Positions 20,892-31,810 of a DNA stretch of 64,000 nucleotides are shown one piece after another. The notes below the pieces were generated by a model. That model had not been told where the DNA came from, made no database searches, and saw only the letters and a list, made by a program, of their open reading frames with translations. Origin of the DNA: Undaria pinnatifida (taxonomy: Eukaryota; Sar; Phaeophyceae; Laminariales; Alariaceae). The position numbers and the translations under genes were made by a program. Each line of letters starts with the position of its first letter. The first letter of the stretch is position 1. Location of the stretch: assembly GCA_012845835.1 (NCBI GenBank), contig JABAKD010000017.1, positions 4,834,867 to 4,898,866 on the forward strand, read 5' to 3'.

Positions 20892-21357
20892 TGCAACCTG
20901 TCAAATAACTCGGGAAGGAGGGGCGATTATTGATATCTGTACTACTGTGGTTTTTGGTTTTTTGGTTCCATTGCTCTTGTTTCACTGCATGCCCGCGGGT
21001 CGTCACTCTGACAGCACTCCAGACAGCAGGCGCGTTCGTCTATACTCACGATTGCGGTTCGTACGGTGCAGGCAGCCCAACCGCTGTAGTTTGTAGCCGC
21101 GAGTTGGTTAGTTGTGGGGACGGGTGAACTTCATGCTGTAGTTGAGTGGATACCCGCGGCCATGTGAGTTCAGTTTGCTCATTTGACTTTTTCACTTGTG
21201 CGCTTTTGTCCGTATCGTGCGTTTTTGGCGGGAAAGCGTGGTATTTCCTTGACGAATTTTGATTTCACTTGATTTTTCGGATCTTCCTAGGGCTCCAGCA
21301 CCTTTGTGTGACCACGGACTCTAGATTTTTGACAAGAGTTAATGTGAGAAAACAACA
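20892..21357 (+). repeat. Long direct repeat, right copy
   Basis: Matches 16253-16716 over its length with small indels, including GCCCGCGGGTCGTCACTC, GGATACCCGCGGCCATGTG and CTCCAGCACCTTTGTGTG. The offset between copies is 4639 bases. Confidence 0.8.
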
Positions 21358-21479
21358 ACAGCAGTATATTTTGAAGCGCCACAACCGGGGTACGCTATTG
21401 AATGACCTGTTACAGCGCAGTATATAGCCGTGAGCGCGGCGGTTGCCCCGGTCGCCACTCATTGTGATTCACAATGTAT

Positions 21480-21720
21480 CGGACTCGTTCTACGGTCTAG
21501 CCCCCCCAACGTCTCCTTAACGAAATCGCCAACTTCAAAACCAGCGCCCGGTCGTATATCCTAATTCCGTTGTCCCTGGGCACCCCGACGTCATCGATCG
21601 AGAGACCTGTGCACACGGGATAATATATGGACAATTTTGTTCAAAGAGTATCCTTCCTTGTGTCGAGCAGCCGTGATATGTTTGATAAAGAAAATCGCTG
21701 GTTTTTGGGGCTATCGTAGA
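21480..21720. repeat. Diverged dispersed repeat (partner at 7425-7700)
   Basis: GTTCTACGGT, CATCGATCG and ATAATATAT lie in the same order and similar spacing as at 7425-7700. The similarity is weak. Confidence 0.4.
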
Positions 21721-22342
21721 ATCACTCATCGCCTCTACCGATGATGGCTTTTTCGATTATTCGTATTTCCCTTAGAGCTACGACAGATGATTTCCTCGGG
21801 AAAGTTGGCCCAGTGAGGACAGGTAGGTGCTATGCAGCTCCTTCACTTCAAGCTGACCCCCCCCCGAGCGGGTGAGCCTTTACCCAGTGCCCGGTACTAG
21901 TGGAAGGCTTACTTACCGAGGCAGTCGGTGATATTAATGATACGATCCGGGGTTTGATGGAATGATGCTGCCGGCGTATGTGGCCGAGGCGAGCATGTGA
22001 CAACATAGGTACGGCTCACTCGTGTATGTGCGTGCGAGGGTCTGTGGCAGAACGGTACGAACCGCGTGGTTTATACGTGGGCCTTCGACAATCAATCAGG
22101 TACTGGCTTCTGCGCGTGTTTTGTGGTAGTGCGATATATGCTACAGATAACTTCTCTCGTTACCGATCATTGGTATAGCCGCGCGTATACGTAGTGCAGG
22201 CGTTAACAGCGATGATAATGCGAACACGTTTGCGGAACAACATTTTCTTTCGAAAAATTCGAATGGATCGTAAAGGTTTGTTGATGACCATCACTCAGAA
22301 CACGGCATATTGGCATCAACTCGCGGTTTCCACAGTACAGTA
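21721..22342. other. No gene recognised
   Basis: Left flank of the DNA transposon. Short frames only. Confidence 0.5.
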
Positions 22343-23650
22343 GGTGGGCCTATATAGTGCGGGTTATATAGTGCGCCCCTGCCGGTATAGTTCGGGTGAA
22401 ATCGCTTGGCACATAATTCGGGCCTATATAGTGCGCATGCCGCACAATAGGGGCACATGTCTATATGATGCGGATTTGGACCACCTCACACCCGATATAG
22501 TGCGGGTCTGACGTCACCCCGCCTTAGATCATGGGGTCAAACTGACCACAAACCCGCAGTGCTGCGGTACAGCAGTAGAGTACTACGGCTGTACAGTACC
22601 CCTACCACCCGGCGGACCCTACTGGCAACACGAACAGCAGTGTAGAGGCTCACAATGCCGTGTGCAGCAGGCGAACTCTGCCATGTTCCCCATCTGGAGA
22701 ATGAGGACGACGACGACGTCGAAGGCGTTTGCACCGAGCCACCGTCGTATGCGGAAGTTCTCCAGCACTTCGCCGCCCTGGAAAACTACGCAGAAGCGTC
22801 CGGCATCAATGAGGCCGGCCATTTGCTCCAGAGGGCACGGATGTTGATGATTGCAGAGCATGCATCGCGGCCATCTCGCCAGACTGATGTCCGGGGGTAT
22901 TTTGACACGTGAAACGATTGGCGTTGTTCGTTTTTTTTGGGGGGGGGGGTGGGTGAGGCGCGGGTCTACGGAGTGCCTGACTTTCATGTGGTGAAGTGAC
23001 TCGTACGAAGTACAGTAAGTCAAAGGTTGGCGCGTTTTACTTGTTCGTGCATTAAAACCAAGCCCAAGGGTATGTGTGGTGTTGCGTTGTTGCGGATTTT
23101 CTCGTAGCCACAAAGGTAGAGCGTACGAGAAGTACGAGTAGAGACGTATGTTTGTTGTTGTTCCAGTTTCCCGCTTTTTTTTCCTGAGAGGATGTCACCG
23201 TTTGGCACGTTTATGTTTCGTTTGCAGAGCTTGCATTTAGTAGTCAATCCATTCCTCTACGAACTTAATAAATTTCATCTCAACCAACGATGGGACTTCG
23301 CACACACAGACGGGTGGTGCACTCACACGTGCGAGCGCGTCGTCATGAGCAACCACGCTGTACCCGGGTGCAGCAGGCCTATTCAACGCTGCAAGAGGCT
23401 GTCCTCTTCTCACCACGTACAGATGCAGGTATCGACTGCTTGTTCACCTTCGTACACATTGCCGTTGGCTTTGTTCTGTGCATTAAACAAGTGAAATCGC
23501 GAAAAGAGCGCTAACCCGCACTATTGAGTTGATTTTAGTCGCGAATTGTGCGGGTACCCGCACTATAAAGGCCAGAAATCATATAGTGCGCGAGGTCGAT
23601 ATAGTGCGGGTACGGAGCCGTGTCACATACCCGCACTATATAGGCCCACC
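22343..23650 (+). mobile_element. DNA transposon with perfect 22-bp inverted ends and TA flanks
   Basis: The left end 22343-22364 (GGTGGGCCTATATAGTG...) is the exact reverse complement of 23629-23650. TA flanks both sides (22341-22342 and 23651-23652), as in Tc1/mariner/pogo elements that duplicate TA. Near each end are several more ATAGTGCGGG-type motifs in both orientations (22367-22506 and 23512-23620), probably transposase-binding sites. At 1308 bp, with only a C-terminal transposase remnant inside, it is an internally deleted, non-autonomous copy. Perfect ends imply it moved fairly recently. Confidence 0.9.
22655..22912 (+). pseudogene. C-terminal remnant of a pogo/Tigger-like (DDE_1) transposase
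   Basis: The 85-residue frame reads an acidic stretch (ENEDDDDVEG), then PPSYAEVLQHFAALENYAEAS, a helical part (LLQRARMLMIAEHA) and the ending QTDVRGYFDT. Family knowledge: Tigger/pogo/jerky-type transposases end in a helical segment followed by a Q-T/S-x-I/L-x-x-[YF]-F tail, so the fit is good in form but rests on a short piece. The DNA-binding and DDE catalytic domains are absent. The Met at 22655 is probably not a true start. Its place inside TA-flanked inverted ends agrees with the call. It could make a short truncated protein, but more likely it is debris. Confidence 0.6.
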
Positions 23651-23705
23651 TACGTATTTATTTTCCAGAGCTCCAGGTATTATATATACGATATACAAGG
23701 GCTCC

Positions 23706-23737
23706 GCATGGGCGCCGGCATTCGCCGGCGCCCATGC
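23706..23737. other. 14-bp perfect GC-rich hairpin
   Basis: GCATGGGCGCCGGC, a four-base loop ATTC, then the exact complement. It lies 55 bases right of the transposon end. No U-tract follows, so it is not a simple bacterial-type terminator. Confidence 0.85.
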
Positions 23738-24729
23738 TTCGGGAAGGGCAGGGCAGCACTTCCACTTAAGGTGTAGATGTCCGATTTGGCATGCATTGAA
23801 CTTTAAAGTGATGCCAAGAGTTTCATACGAACATGGGATTCTGAAAGCCATGCCTTGACAAAAGAAAAAACGTGATATTATACAATAAAGAAGGCAAGGA
23901 TAGGCGAAACAAACTATTAAATGCGCCGTCAAGTAAAAGTTGGCGTCTATCAAACAAAAATACCGAAAAGAGTATTATTGAGAACCTGCGTCGCCTCTAG
24001 GCGAAACAAAAGAGGCCTTGGCATTAATGAAGAGACTGCGCAGCTGTCCCCGTGGCAATGGAGGTTCGAAGTCGACAGGATGCAAAGTCGGTTTGCATCA
24101 AACGTCGACACGAGGACATGTCAGCCGGCGAGGTTTTGGAAGAAGATTGCTTTGTTTGTTACGTGAAGGCTGTCGCATTGATTGGTCTGCGTGGTCGCGG
24201 GCGAGGAGGAAAACGTAGAAGAGGAGGGCGATCTCTCGGTGAGGCGGCGCTGTCTAAGATTGGTGCAGGGGTGGCTTTGCTCGTACGAGAGGTTGGCGTA
24301 GCGCTTCTTCTCCGTTTATTCTCGAAGGCGGGATATGTGTGTCTGCTGTCTTTTCTTCGTGGGGGCTTTCACGTTGTCGAAATTGGACGCGTCCCCTCAA
24401 TGCATAATACCCGGAGTGTCTGTACCATGACGACTGCTGATAGCGCCGTGCGTAATTCCTAGAGACTGACATATTATTTACTGGTGGTAGTAATAATATA
24501 CCTTTGCAACATTTTTTTTCTTCATCCCATTTATTATCCCCGCACCACTCTCGCGCTCCCTCCCAGTAGTAACTCAGATCCGGGGTCAATAGCGGGCCCT
24601 CCTCCTCCCTCCCCACTTCGGCACGTGCTTTCATTTTTACCGCCAGGAGAATCCAGCATTTTCTTCCCTCGTCGACTCGCGTCGAACCAACCCACGCTGC
24701 TAGGCGCTCTCAGCAGTTGATTGATGCCT
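23738..24729. other. No gene supported; one 136-codon frame
   Basis: The plus frame 24052-24462 is Arg/Gly-rich in the middle (GLRGRGRGGKRRRGG) with hydrophobic stretches after. I recognise no domain. Its length alone does not prove coding. Confidence 0.3.
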
Positions 24730-24860
24730 GTTTTTTTTTTTTTTGCTTTTTTGCAAATAAAGTCAAATCTCATCGTGGTGGGTGTCGAACTCAAGGACAA
24801 CCAAACGTTAGAAGTATTCGAAGGTAAAACCACTTTTAATAGACCACCGGGGCGGCCGGC
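24730..24860 (-). mobile_element. tRNA-derived SINE with A tail
   Basis: On the minus strand it starts with the same 17-base head as the 18.7-kb element (24860-24844). A box B-like GAGTTCGACACC (24792-24781) follows, and it ends in an A run (16 T on the plus strand near 24731-24746) after GCAAAAAAGC. The box A region is degenerate. An A tail indicates retrotransposition using a partner LINE. Confidence 0.7.
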
Positions 24861-26208
24861 TGACAAATGATTAAAAAAAAACAGGATCTTTGCATAGAGA
24901 TTACATTCCTTCCCCCATATTGTATGATATTACGATGGTTGACGCGATATGTATGGAATAAAGCGCCAAATACCTAAAAATCAGCGTACGCGGAGTTTTA
25001 GATATCATGAATAACGAACCACTGCGATGGCAGAGCACGGCAAAGCATAGCGCGTCGCTCTGCTGAGCTAGCAGCGGTGCGCTGCTGAGCTGAGCCGCAG
25101 GGCATCGCAGGGCACTGCACGGCGCTTCGTTGCTGTAAGCTATAGCGCTGCGATGGGGTGCTGGGCGGTGTCGAGCTGATTAGCAGCAAGCCCAGATCTC
25201 AGTCGCTGAAGCTTCGTCAAGTACAAAACAAATGGTGCGAATCAAAGAAAAGCTAAAGCTGGACCGTTCCGCAACTAATTCACAGCTGTCAGGCGGCAAT
25301 TAGCGGCAGTAGGAAGTTCAACTTACTAGACAAAAAGGAAGAAAAAATCGCGAAAAAGTTCAAAATCGTGTTGGTAGAAAAACCAAGTTTGCAGGAAGCA
25401 GCTGAAAGGTCAAGAAACAGGCAATATTTCAGTTGTATCTGTTGTTGTTGTTGTCGTTCTCACATTACCTCGCATAATCAAGTCCGTGGTCACAGGACAG
25501 GCTCCAGTCACTCTGGAGCTGAGGAATACCCTAGGGGAAAAACACAAACCAAAGGTGGTACACGCATAAATCACAGCTGACGCAATTCATGCCTTCACCA
25601 GAAACATATAAAAGTAAAATCGGGAGTCAGTCTACAATGTGCCAGGTCCATACCGGTGCATACGTCTCATTACTCGCGCCTGGGAAAACCGACTATACCG
25701 CTTGCCAACAAGAAATACTACTACGTATATATTACACGTGGTATCTATCACTACGCATGCGCACAACAGACGCAAGTCAATTGGAAAAAAGAAACAAACA
25801 AAGAAGAGAAAGGAAAGGGAATGGGTGCATGGGGCCAAGAAAAAGAAAAGGTGAATATATTTTGGGGGGTCTACTGGCGAGTCTTGCCACCAGCACGATG
25901 CCACGTGGTTTTTCGACGATCTACAGCAGTACTCCGAACGACTTCCGATGCACCCACCGAAGCACGGACCACCGGACAATTACGCGACCGACAGCTGGCC
26001 GTGGTTGTCACGTGTCTCTGTGTTGGGGGCCCCTGTGCGCTGCCTCTTGTTGGCTCTTGTTTGGGTAAAACATGCGGTGTGCTCGATGGTCTCACGGCAC
26101 TAGAATCAGAACGTCCGCTCGTACGACGTATCATTCTTACAGGAAATAAATGTCACACGACCTGGTATTTTTTCTCCATCAATATGAACATAAAACGATT
26201 GTTATATA
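24861..26208. other. No gene supported; GCTGAGC-rich block and one 203-codon frame
   Basis: At 25025-25190 are irregular repeats of GCTGAGC, GCAGGGC and GCGATGG words that could fold. The plus frame 25656-26267 (203 codons) has no signal peptide, domain or repeat I recognise, overlaps another frame of 159 codons, and ends inside a direct repeat. I regard it as chance or decayed sequence. Confidence 0.35.
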
Positions 26209-26423
26209 TTGGACAGAGTGATGCGTGTACGACTAAACTTGCCAACGGCACTCGTACTGCACTTTGAGCTATCTGCTGTGGTTCTGGTTGCTACTAGTTG
26301 CTGCTGTATGTGCTAGAAGTTTCGCCCTTCGGCTACTGCTGCTGCACCTGATGTTGTGTGTTTGCCAATGTTGTCAGTTGGCCTTCATGCTCGTCGTACA
26401 TACTGCTGTTCTCACCCAGTACG
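26209..26423 (+). repeat. Short direct repeat, left copy
   Basis: TTGGACAGAGTGATGCGTGT through CTGCTGTTCTCACCC-GTACG recurs at 26668-26886, offset 459, with a few substitutions and a 4-base insertion. Confidence 0.9.
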
Positions 26424-26667
26424 TACGGGTTTCCTCGTACCTCGACGGCACGACGACGAGCTCAAAACAGAAGGGAGGTGACATGAAATGGCATGGACAA
26501 TGGCCACATAGAGGCGAGCACAGCGGGATAGTTCGCTGCGAATCAACCGCACTCGTTCATTCCTACAGCAGAGGCTGCCTGGAGTGTCAGCGGCCGTGCT
26601 AAAGCCAAGGCCAAAGGCCGAAGAGACGGCTCTTCTACGTGCTTGAGATGCTGTTATGTATAGACTA

Positions 26668-26886
26668 TTGGACAGAGTGATGCGTGTACGACTAAACTTG
26701 CCAACTGCACTCGTACTGCACTTTGAGCTATCTGCTGTGGTTCTGGTCGCTACTAGTTGCTGCAGTATGTGCTAGAAGTTTCGCCCTTCGGCTACTGCTG
26801 CTGCATGCACCTGATGTTGTGTGTTTGCCAATGCCGTCAGTTGGCGTTCATGCTCGTCGTACATACTGCTGTTCTCACCCGGTACG
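26668..26886 (+). repeat. Short direct repeat, right copy
   Basis: Matches 26209-26423. The spacing and the TGTTAT-TA sequence before each copy would suit a very small terminal-repeat element (TRIM), but there is no primer-binding site or flank duplication. Confidence 0.9.
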
Positions 26887-27234
26887 CAAAATTCCAAACA
26901 TTATCACGTACCGTTTGGAAATGATGCCAATTTTGTAAATCATTCAGGCGTTGCAGCCATTAAGATTCAACAATTTTTCCAAAATTCCCCCTCGACACTC
27001 GCTCGTCTCGCTCGGCGCCCGTCCGCGTTCACGTCGATCATGTGCGGAACGGACGGCAGGGCGAGGGGCGTTGGAGCCGCCCCCCGAAGGCGGCGCTCGA
27101 ACCAAGTCATATTCGACTGAGAATTCCAGTTCCGCGAATTGCACACTTAGGCCGAGACAAAAAACTCCTGACCAAAGTCCATGACACCAAGGAATGGCTC
27201 TATATTCAAGGAATGATTTTATATATGTTTATAC

Positions 27235-27296
27235 CGATGAGTTTCGACAAAATATTTGATCTCACAGCTGGAGTGTATTTTTTTTTTTATAGTATA
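27235..27296 (+). mobile_element. C-rich dispersed element, last ~60 bases only
   Basis: GATGAGTTTCGACAAAATAT, GATCTCACAGCTGGAGTG, then a 13-base T-rich tail. It is the most extreme 5' truncation in the window. Confidence 0.75.
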
Positions 27297-28168
27297 CCTC
27301 CCTATCCTCCGTAAAGACGCAGGACACAACCAGAAGAACGACAGCGGCGGTGACGGTCCTACTGCCACATGGCCATGAACAAAGTTGCTACTGATATTTC
27401 ACGCACATAGCCAAGCAATATACAAAACGAACAACGACAGGAAAAACATACAGGCACAAAAGATTTTCTCCACATGCCCCGCACGCTTGAATATATTACG
27501 AGGCACACAACCATCGTAATCGTCAGCGAAAATAAGACATTTGTACATCAAACCAAAACGAAACACGCGCACCTACAACAACATACCGTCTAAATATGGG
27601 TGAGGGGAGACTAGTGGTTCTTGTGGATGGGAGCCAGACGAATATCAGCTTCCATTATAAGGAAGACGTTCGGATCCTATCGAGGTTCTGGCCAACCTCA
27701 CCGGCCATGTTGGACACCGAGTGAGGAGGAAAACGCTGCCTTACTGAGCATCGTCCATTGCGAGAAGCTCGGGAAAAGTGTGGTCCGCAAAGGGGACATC
27801 GGCACACATATTCTCCTAATCCTGGCCAGATTAAGATAACGAAAAAGAAATCTGATCGTGTGTGACCTTTCAATCCCTGACTCGCATCAGGTGCTTCCGT
27901 GGTGGTTCCGTGGAAAGCGTGCAAAGTACGGTTGTGGACCGACCTCTTCTATAAAAATTCGTACTGTCCTTTGAAACTTCGCTACTATGTGAGAGCGAAC
28001 ATGTGCAACCTACAACAGTTAGTGTCACCTGGTTCGAAAAAATGAGCTCTTTCAACGCGTGGGAAATGACGCTCACCGCATTACCCTGCTCAAATCAACC
28101 AGTCGCTACCGAAAACGTCCTCTTCTCTCGCCCACAAAATTCTGGGGCCTTGCTAGTAATGTCCCAGG
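27297..28168. other. No gene recognised
   Basis: Short frames only. A pair of 70-90-codon frames around 27620-27924 lies on opposite strands. Confidence 0.5.
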
Positions 28169-28455
28169 ATGCGGTAGGGGGGGGTCACTTTTAGGGGCTT
28201 TTTTTTCGCAGTGTCTCGTGGTCACTCGCGCGAGATCGAGGATACGCTAGGTGCCTCGCCGTTTGTCCCTACCGGGTATGGGGCATCATACTCCCACGTG
28301 TAACTCGGTTCCTCACTGACGAAACGACTCTGCACTAGATGCTTGGCGCTGCAGCGTGGCTAACTATCGCATTGCACCAAGGAACATGGGGGGTGTCACT
28401 CGCGCGAGAGACCCCGGGCCACTGCAAAAAAACAAGGGACCCCCCTATCGCAGCA
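28169..28455. mobile_element. MITE-like element, CGGTAGGGGGG family
   Basis: The left end ATGCGGTAGGGGGGGG pairs with the right end CCCCCCTATCGCAGCAT. Just inside both ends is a CACTCGCGCGAG palindrome (about 28223 and 28397). There is no coding capacity. Related copies lie at 34473, 36695, 43994 and 48254. Confidence 0.65.
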
Positions 28456-30208
28456 TGATGCCACAAAAGGGACCCTCCGAACATTCCTTTGTGGCATCAA
28501 GTTATCGTGCTGTTTTGATTTGCGCGACAGGAAGTCGCAATGGAACGCGATCTATGCTGCGCCAAACATAAAGCGCCTTGAAAGCACTTTTTTCCCGGGA
28601 GAAACTCACTCGTGCGAGTGACTCAAACCCTGTCGCGAAAATGGGGGTATATCGTAACATGATCATAACACCCCCGCTAGAAACAAATCGAAACGTCGTT
28701 CTACTCGCACACGCTAACTTTGACCTGCGTTTTGCCACGTCTGTCGTTTTACGGCGCCTCCCCCCCGCCCAACTTGTGTCAACAATGAAATAACCGGTTT
28801 TCAGAACCAGGTCCCGTCCGCATCTCCCGAACAACGGTGTCCCCTGTCACCTCAACATCGTAGTTCCGTCGAGCGCTTTTTCTAAACAAGAATATGGGTG
28901 AAGATAGCATGTTTCCTCGGGTGGAACAGCCATTTAACGATCGCTGATGAAACCCGCATGTTTTAGGGTTGGGAAAGCGAGGACCCAGTCCGGAGTCAAA
29001 CTGTTTTTGGCCACTGGCAACTTCTTCTCTTTGGATCAAACGCCGCCAATGCAACAACTTTAAACCATGGCTAACATGCGTGGTTCATTACCAGGCACCT
29101 ACGGCCTTGTGCCGCTCACCTCCGGCCTTTGTCAGATGACGTTTCTTGGTTTGTCGGAGACGGTTGATCAAGGAAGAGAATCGGTCATCAGGAACAAGAT
29201 TCGAGCAGAACCAGGCGAAACAGGTGAACGTTTACGCGCTTCAACAGTATTAAATTTTGCAAGTCGTTTGCCTGCGTATCAGACGGCAATCATTTGCGTC
29301 AACCTTAACGTGAATATACAGCAAACGTGTTTGTTAAGGCGGCGAGCAGGCAGGTGACGTCGATCATATGTCTGTACATGTGTACACGATACCTTTTCTT
29401 ATACAGCTTCCGGGCACACATACCCCATCAAAGGCCAAAACTTGGCATCTACCTGTGTGTGACGAAATGCACACGTGTAGTATTCAAACTTCATCGCAAT
29501 GCTCCAAAACCGAGATGGTACAACTAAGTCGTCAAGACGATACCGTTAGAAGCGTTATGCGAACAAACGCTCGACCCGGCGCAACGAAAATGCAACCGCT
29601 GGTTAAGGAAAATGTCACTTCACTGCTGTCGAGACTGCTGCAAAATGTGTTATATAAGGGGGGCTGCAGGGGGCGGATCCGCCAATGGCGGTGGGGCATT
29701 GATGTGTCTTGTCCGGCCTGGGTCGAGCGGCGCGTACATATCGATAATCGTAATGGAAACGTACGAATGTGTTCATGGAAATACGAATGCGTGCGTTAAG
29801 AGCAAGAAGTTTCTCATGTGTGCACCGGTAGAATGTTTCCTATACAATATCTGAGATCGCCGGGTCAGTCATGAATCCCGGGCCCTACTCCGGTATCAGT
29901 TTGGGGGGTGGATATATCTTGATAACGGTGTTTTACCGCGCACGACAGGTTCACACACGTGTTCCAGATAAGCAAATTACAGGTATATTCAATGTGAAAA
30001 CAAATACGAAGCCAAGATGGGGTCTCACGGTTGAGAAAGGGCGCGTCACACAACCTTCAGGTTATCCATCGGTTCCCGGACGAAGTCAATTTACGCTAGC
30101 ACCATAGGGCCTTTCATGGTATCATCCTCGTTTTTCATTGGGGGTCTTGGACTGTATTTTTTAACCGAAATAAAGATGTGGTACTTGTAGCCATTAATTG
30201 AAGTTTTC
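28456..30208. other. Repeat fragments, no gene recognised
   Basis: ACTCACTCGTGCGAGTGAC near 28603 is another fragment of the CGCGAGT family. The remaining frames (under 145 codons) show no motif. Confidence 0.45.
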
Positions 30209-31810
30209 TCACGACGCCCTCCTTGCGCTAAAAAAAAAAACAGTAACCCGCACGTGCGAACCTCTTTGTGTCGGTCGCTGTGCTATCGTGACACGTGCCA
30301 TAAAAGGCGTAGCACTATCTGGACGAATCGTGTCCCTTCTGACGGCGTTCTGAAAGCAACAAACTGCGCATGATAGCCAACACGGTTGACATACGACCAA
30401 TTGAGCTTTCTAGCGGTCGTTGGCGTATGACTGCGCCATGATGCTGTCTGTCGGGATGTATGGACTCTTCTTCCCAAAATGCGCCTTTAAGTGTTCAGTA
30501 CAAACGCCTCTAAATGACGAGGCTCTGAAATTTGTATGTGAACCCCCTGAAAGTAGTAAATGAAGGTTGCATTATGAGTTGTATACGGTGTTGACAACTG
30601 GTACCGCGCGGCCAAGTGTATAGCGTCCAGCATTTTATTCTGCTTGCCACTTGAATGCCTTCTTTTATGATAAAATGAGACATAACCCATGGATCAGTCT
30701 GAAAACCATGGCCCTTGGTGCACAGCGCGAAATTGGCACATAAAGTTGTTTTGCAGCATATTGCCGTGTTTCACCAACACGGCCAAAACACAGCATTACG
30801 ACACAACCCCCGTATTCCAACACTAATATGGTGTACGTGCGGCATCTAATCGCAATAATATTTGAGTTACACTACTCAGGCCATATGTGCAAATACAATT
30901 CACTAGATGTCGTTCCGATTGTGTCCAGACTGTAACACGAAGTGTTGGACGGGTCATAGAAACGAGTTAGTGGCCAACTAACTACGAAGTGTCGCATATA
31001 TATAGTCTCGGTCGATTAACGATTTCGATCAATTTAGCCTACAAGTCATGCGGCCGCTCTTCGTGTCTTCCCTTTCTCCTGGAACATGTCCAAGGACCAA
31101 AGTATGGCCCCCTTGCATTGGCGTTGTGCTTGATTGGTGTTCGGTCGCCCATTAAATTGACGAATTCATCAACTTAAAGGTGTGTTTTGAATAAGTATCT
31201 GGCCCACGGCTTTCGTCAGTAACAGTAAATATTGGGGTTTCACCGTTACCGTGAGGTTGGCATGAGCTTCAATGCGCTGCAGACTCTGTGTCGCGCGACA
31301 ATATATATCGCGCTTCGGCATCCGTTTCATCTAGCAGTGACCCTAGCACGAGGTGCGAATGTGCCAAGGGTCCAACCGACAGATATTTATAACTCTCCTT
31401 TCTTCCATAACACGCTCAAAACGCAGATTCTTTTACCAGTTTCAAATATTATTATGAAAAAGTTGGGGCAGTAGTCATCGTTTGGCCCGCCCATGCGAAC
31501 GTACGGCGTTGGTAGCATATCGCCCGTGCCCTCAGCAACAACACAATGTGATTCCTCCAAAGCTAGTGGAGTTTTCGGACGCGCAATGGATAGTTGATCC
31601 CGAACAATATCAAAAAGTTCTGGAAACGAGATAATCGCAAGCCTGGTTGAAAGGTGTCGACAATTCGCTGGAAAAGTGTCTGACACGGGTTTCTCACAGG
31701 TGAAAACTCAAATCGCCTTATTTTCAGACCAGATGTTACGATTGAAATGCATGAAACATTCCGGAATCTCCTCACGGCATGATCGATACACATTAGATCC
31801 GAGATCAACG
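30209..31810 (-). pseudogene. Decayed minus-strand coding remnants, unidentified
   Basis: Consecutive minus-strand frames shift phase yet stay protein-like: 31808-31563, 31686-31387 (FPELFDIVRDQLSIARPKTP...), a piece around 31380-31260, then 30690-30487 and 30477-30283 (NWSYVNRVGYHAQFVAF...). The last phrase faintly resembles the Asn-Arg-x-Gly-Tyr-His stretch of PIF/Harbinger transposases. That is too little to name it. It may also be unrelated pieces. The low GC and frequent stops fit neutral decay. Confidence 0.25.

Noticed and set aside
25656-26267. 203-codon plus-strand frame
   Set aside because: The length is within chance for 64 kb in six frames, there is no motif, and it runs into a direct repeat.
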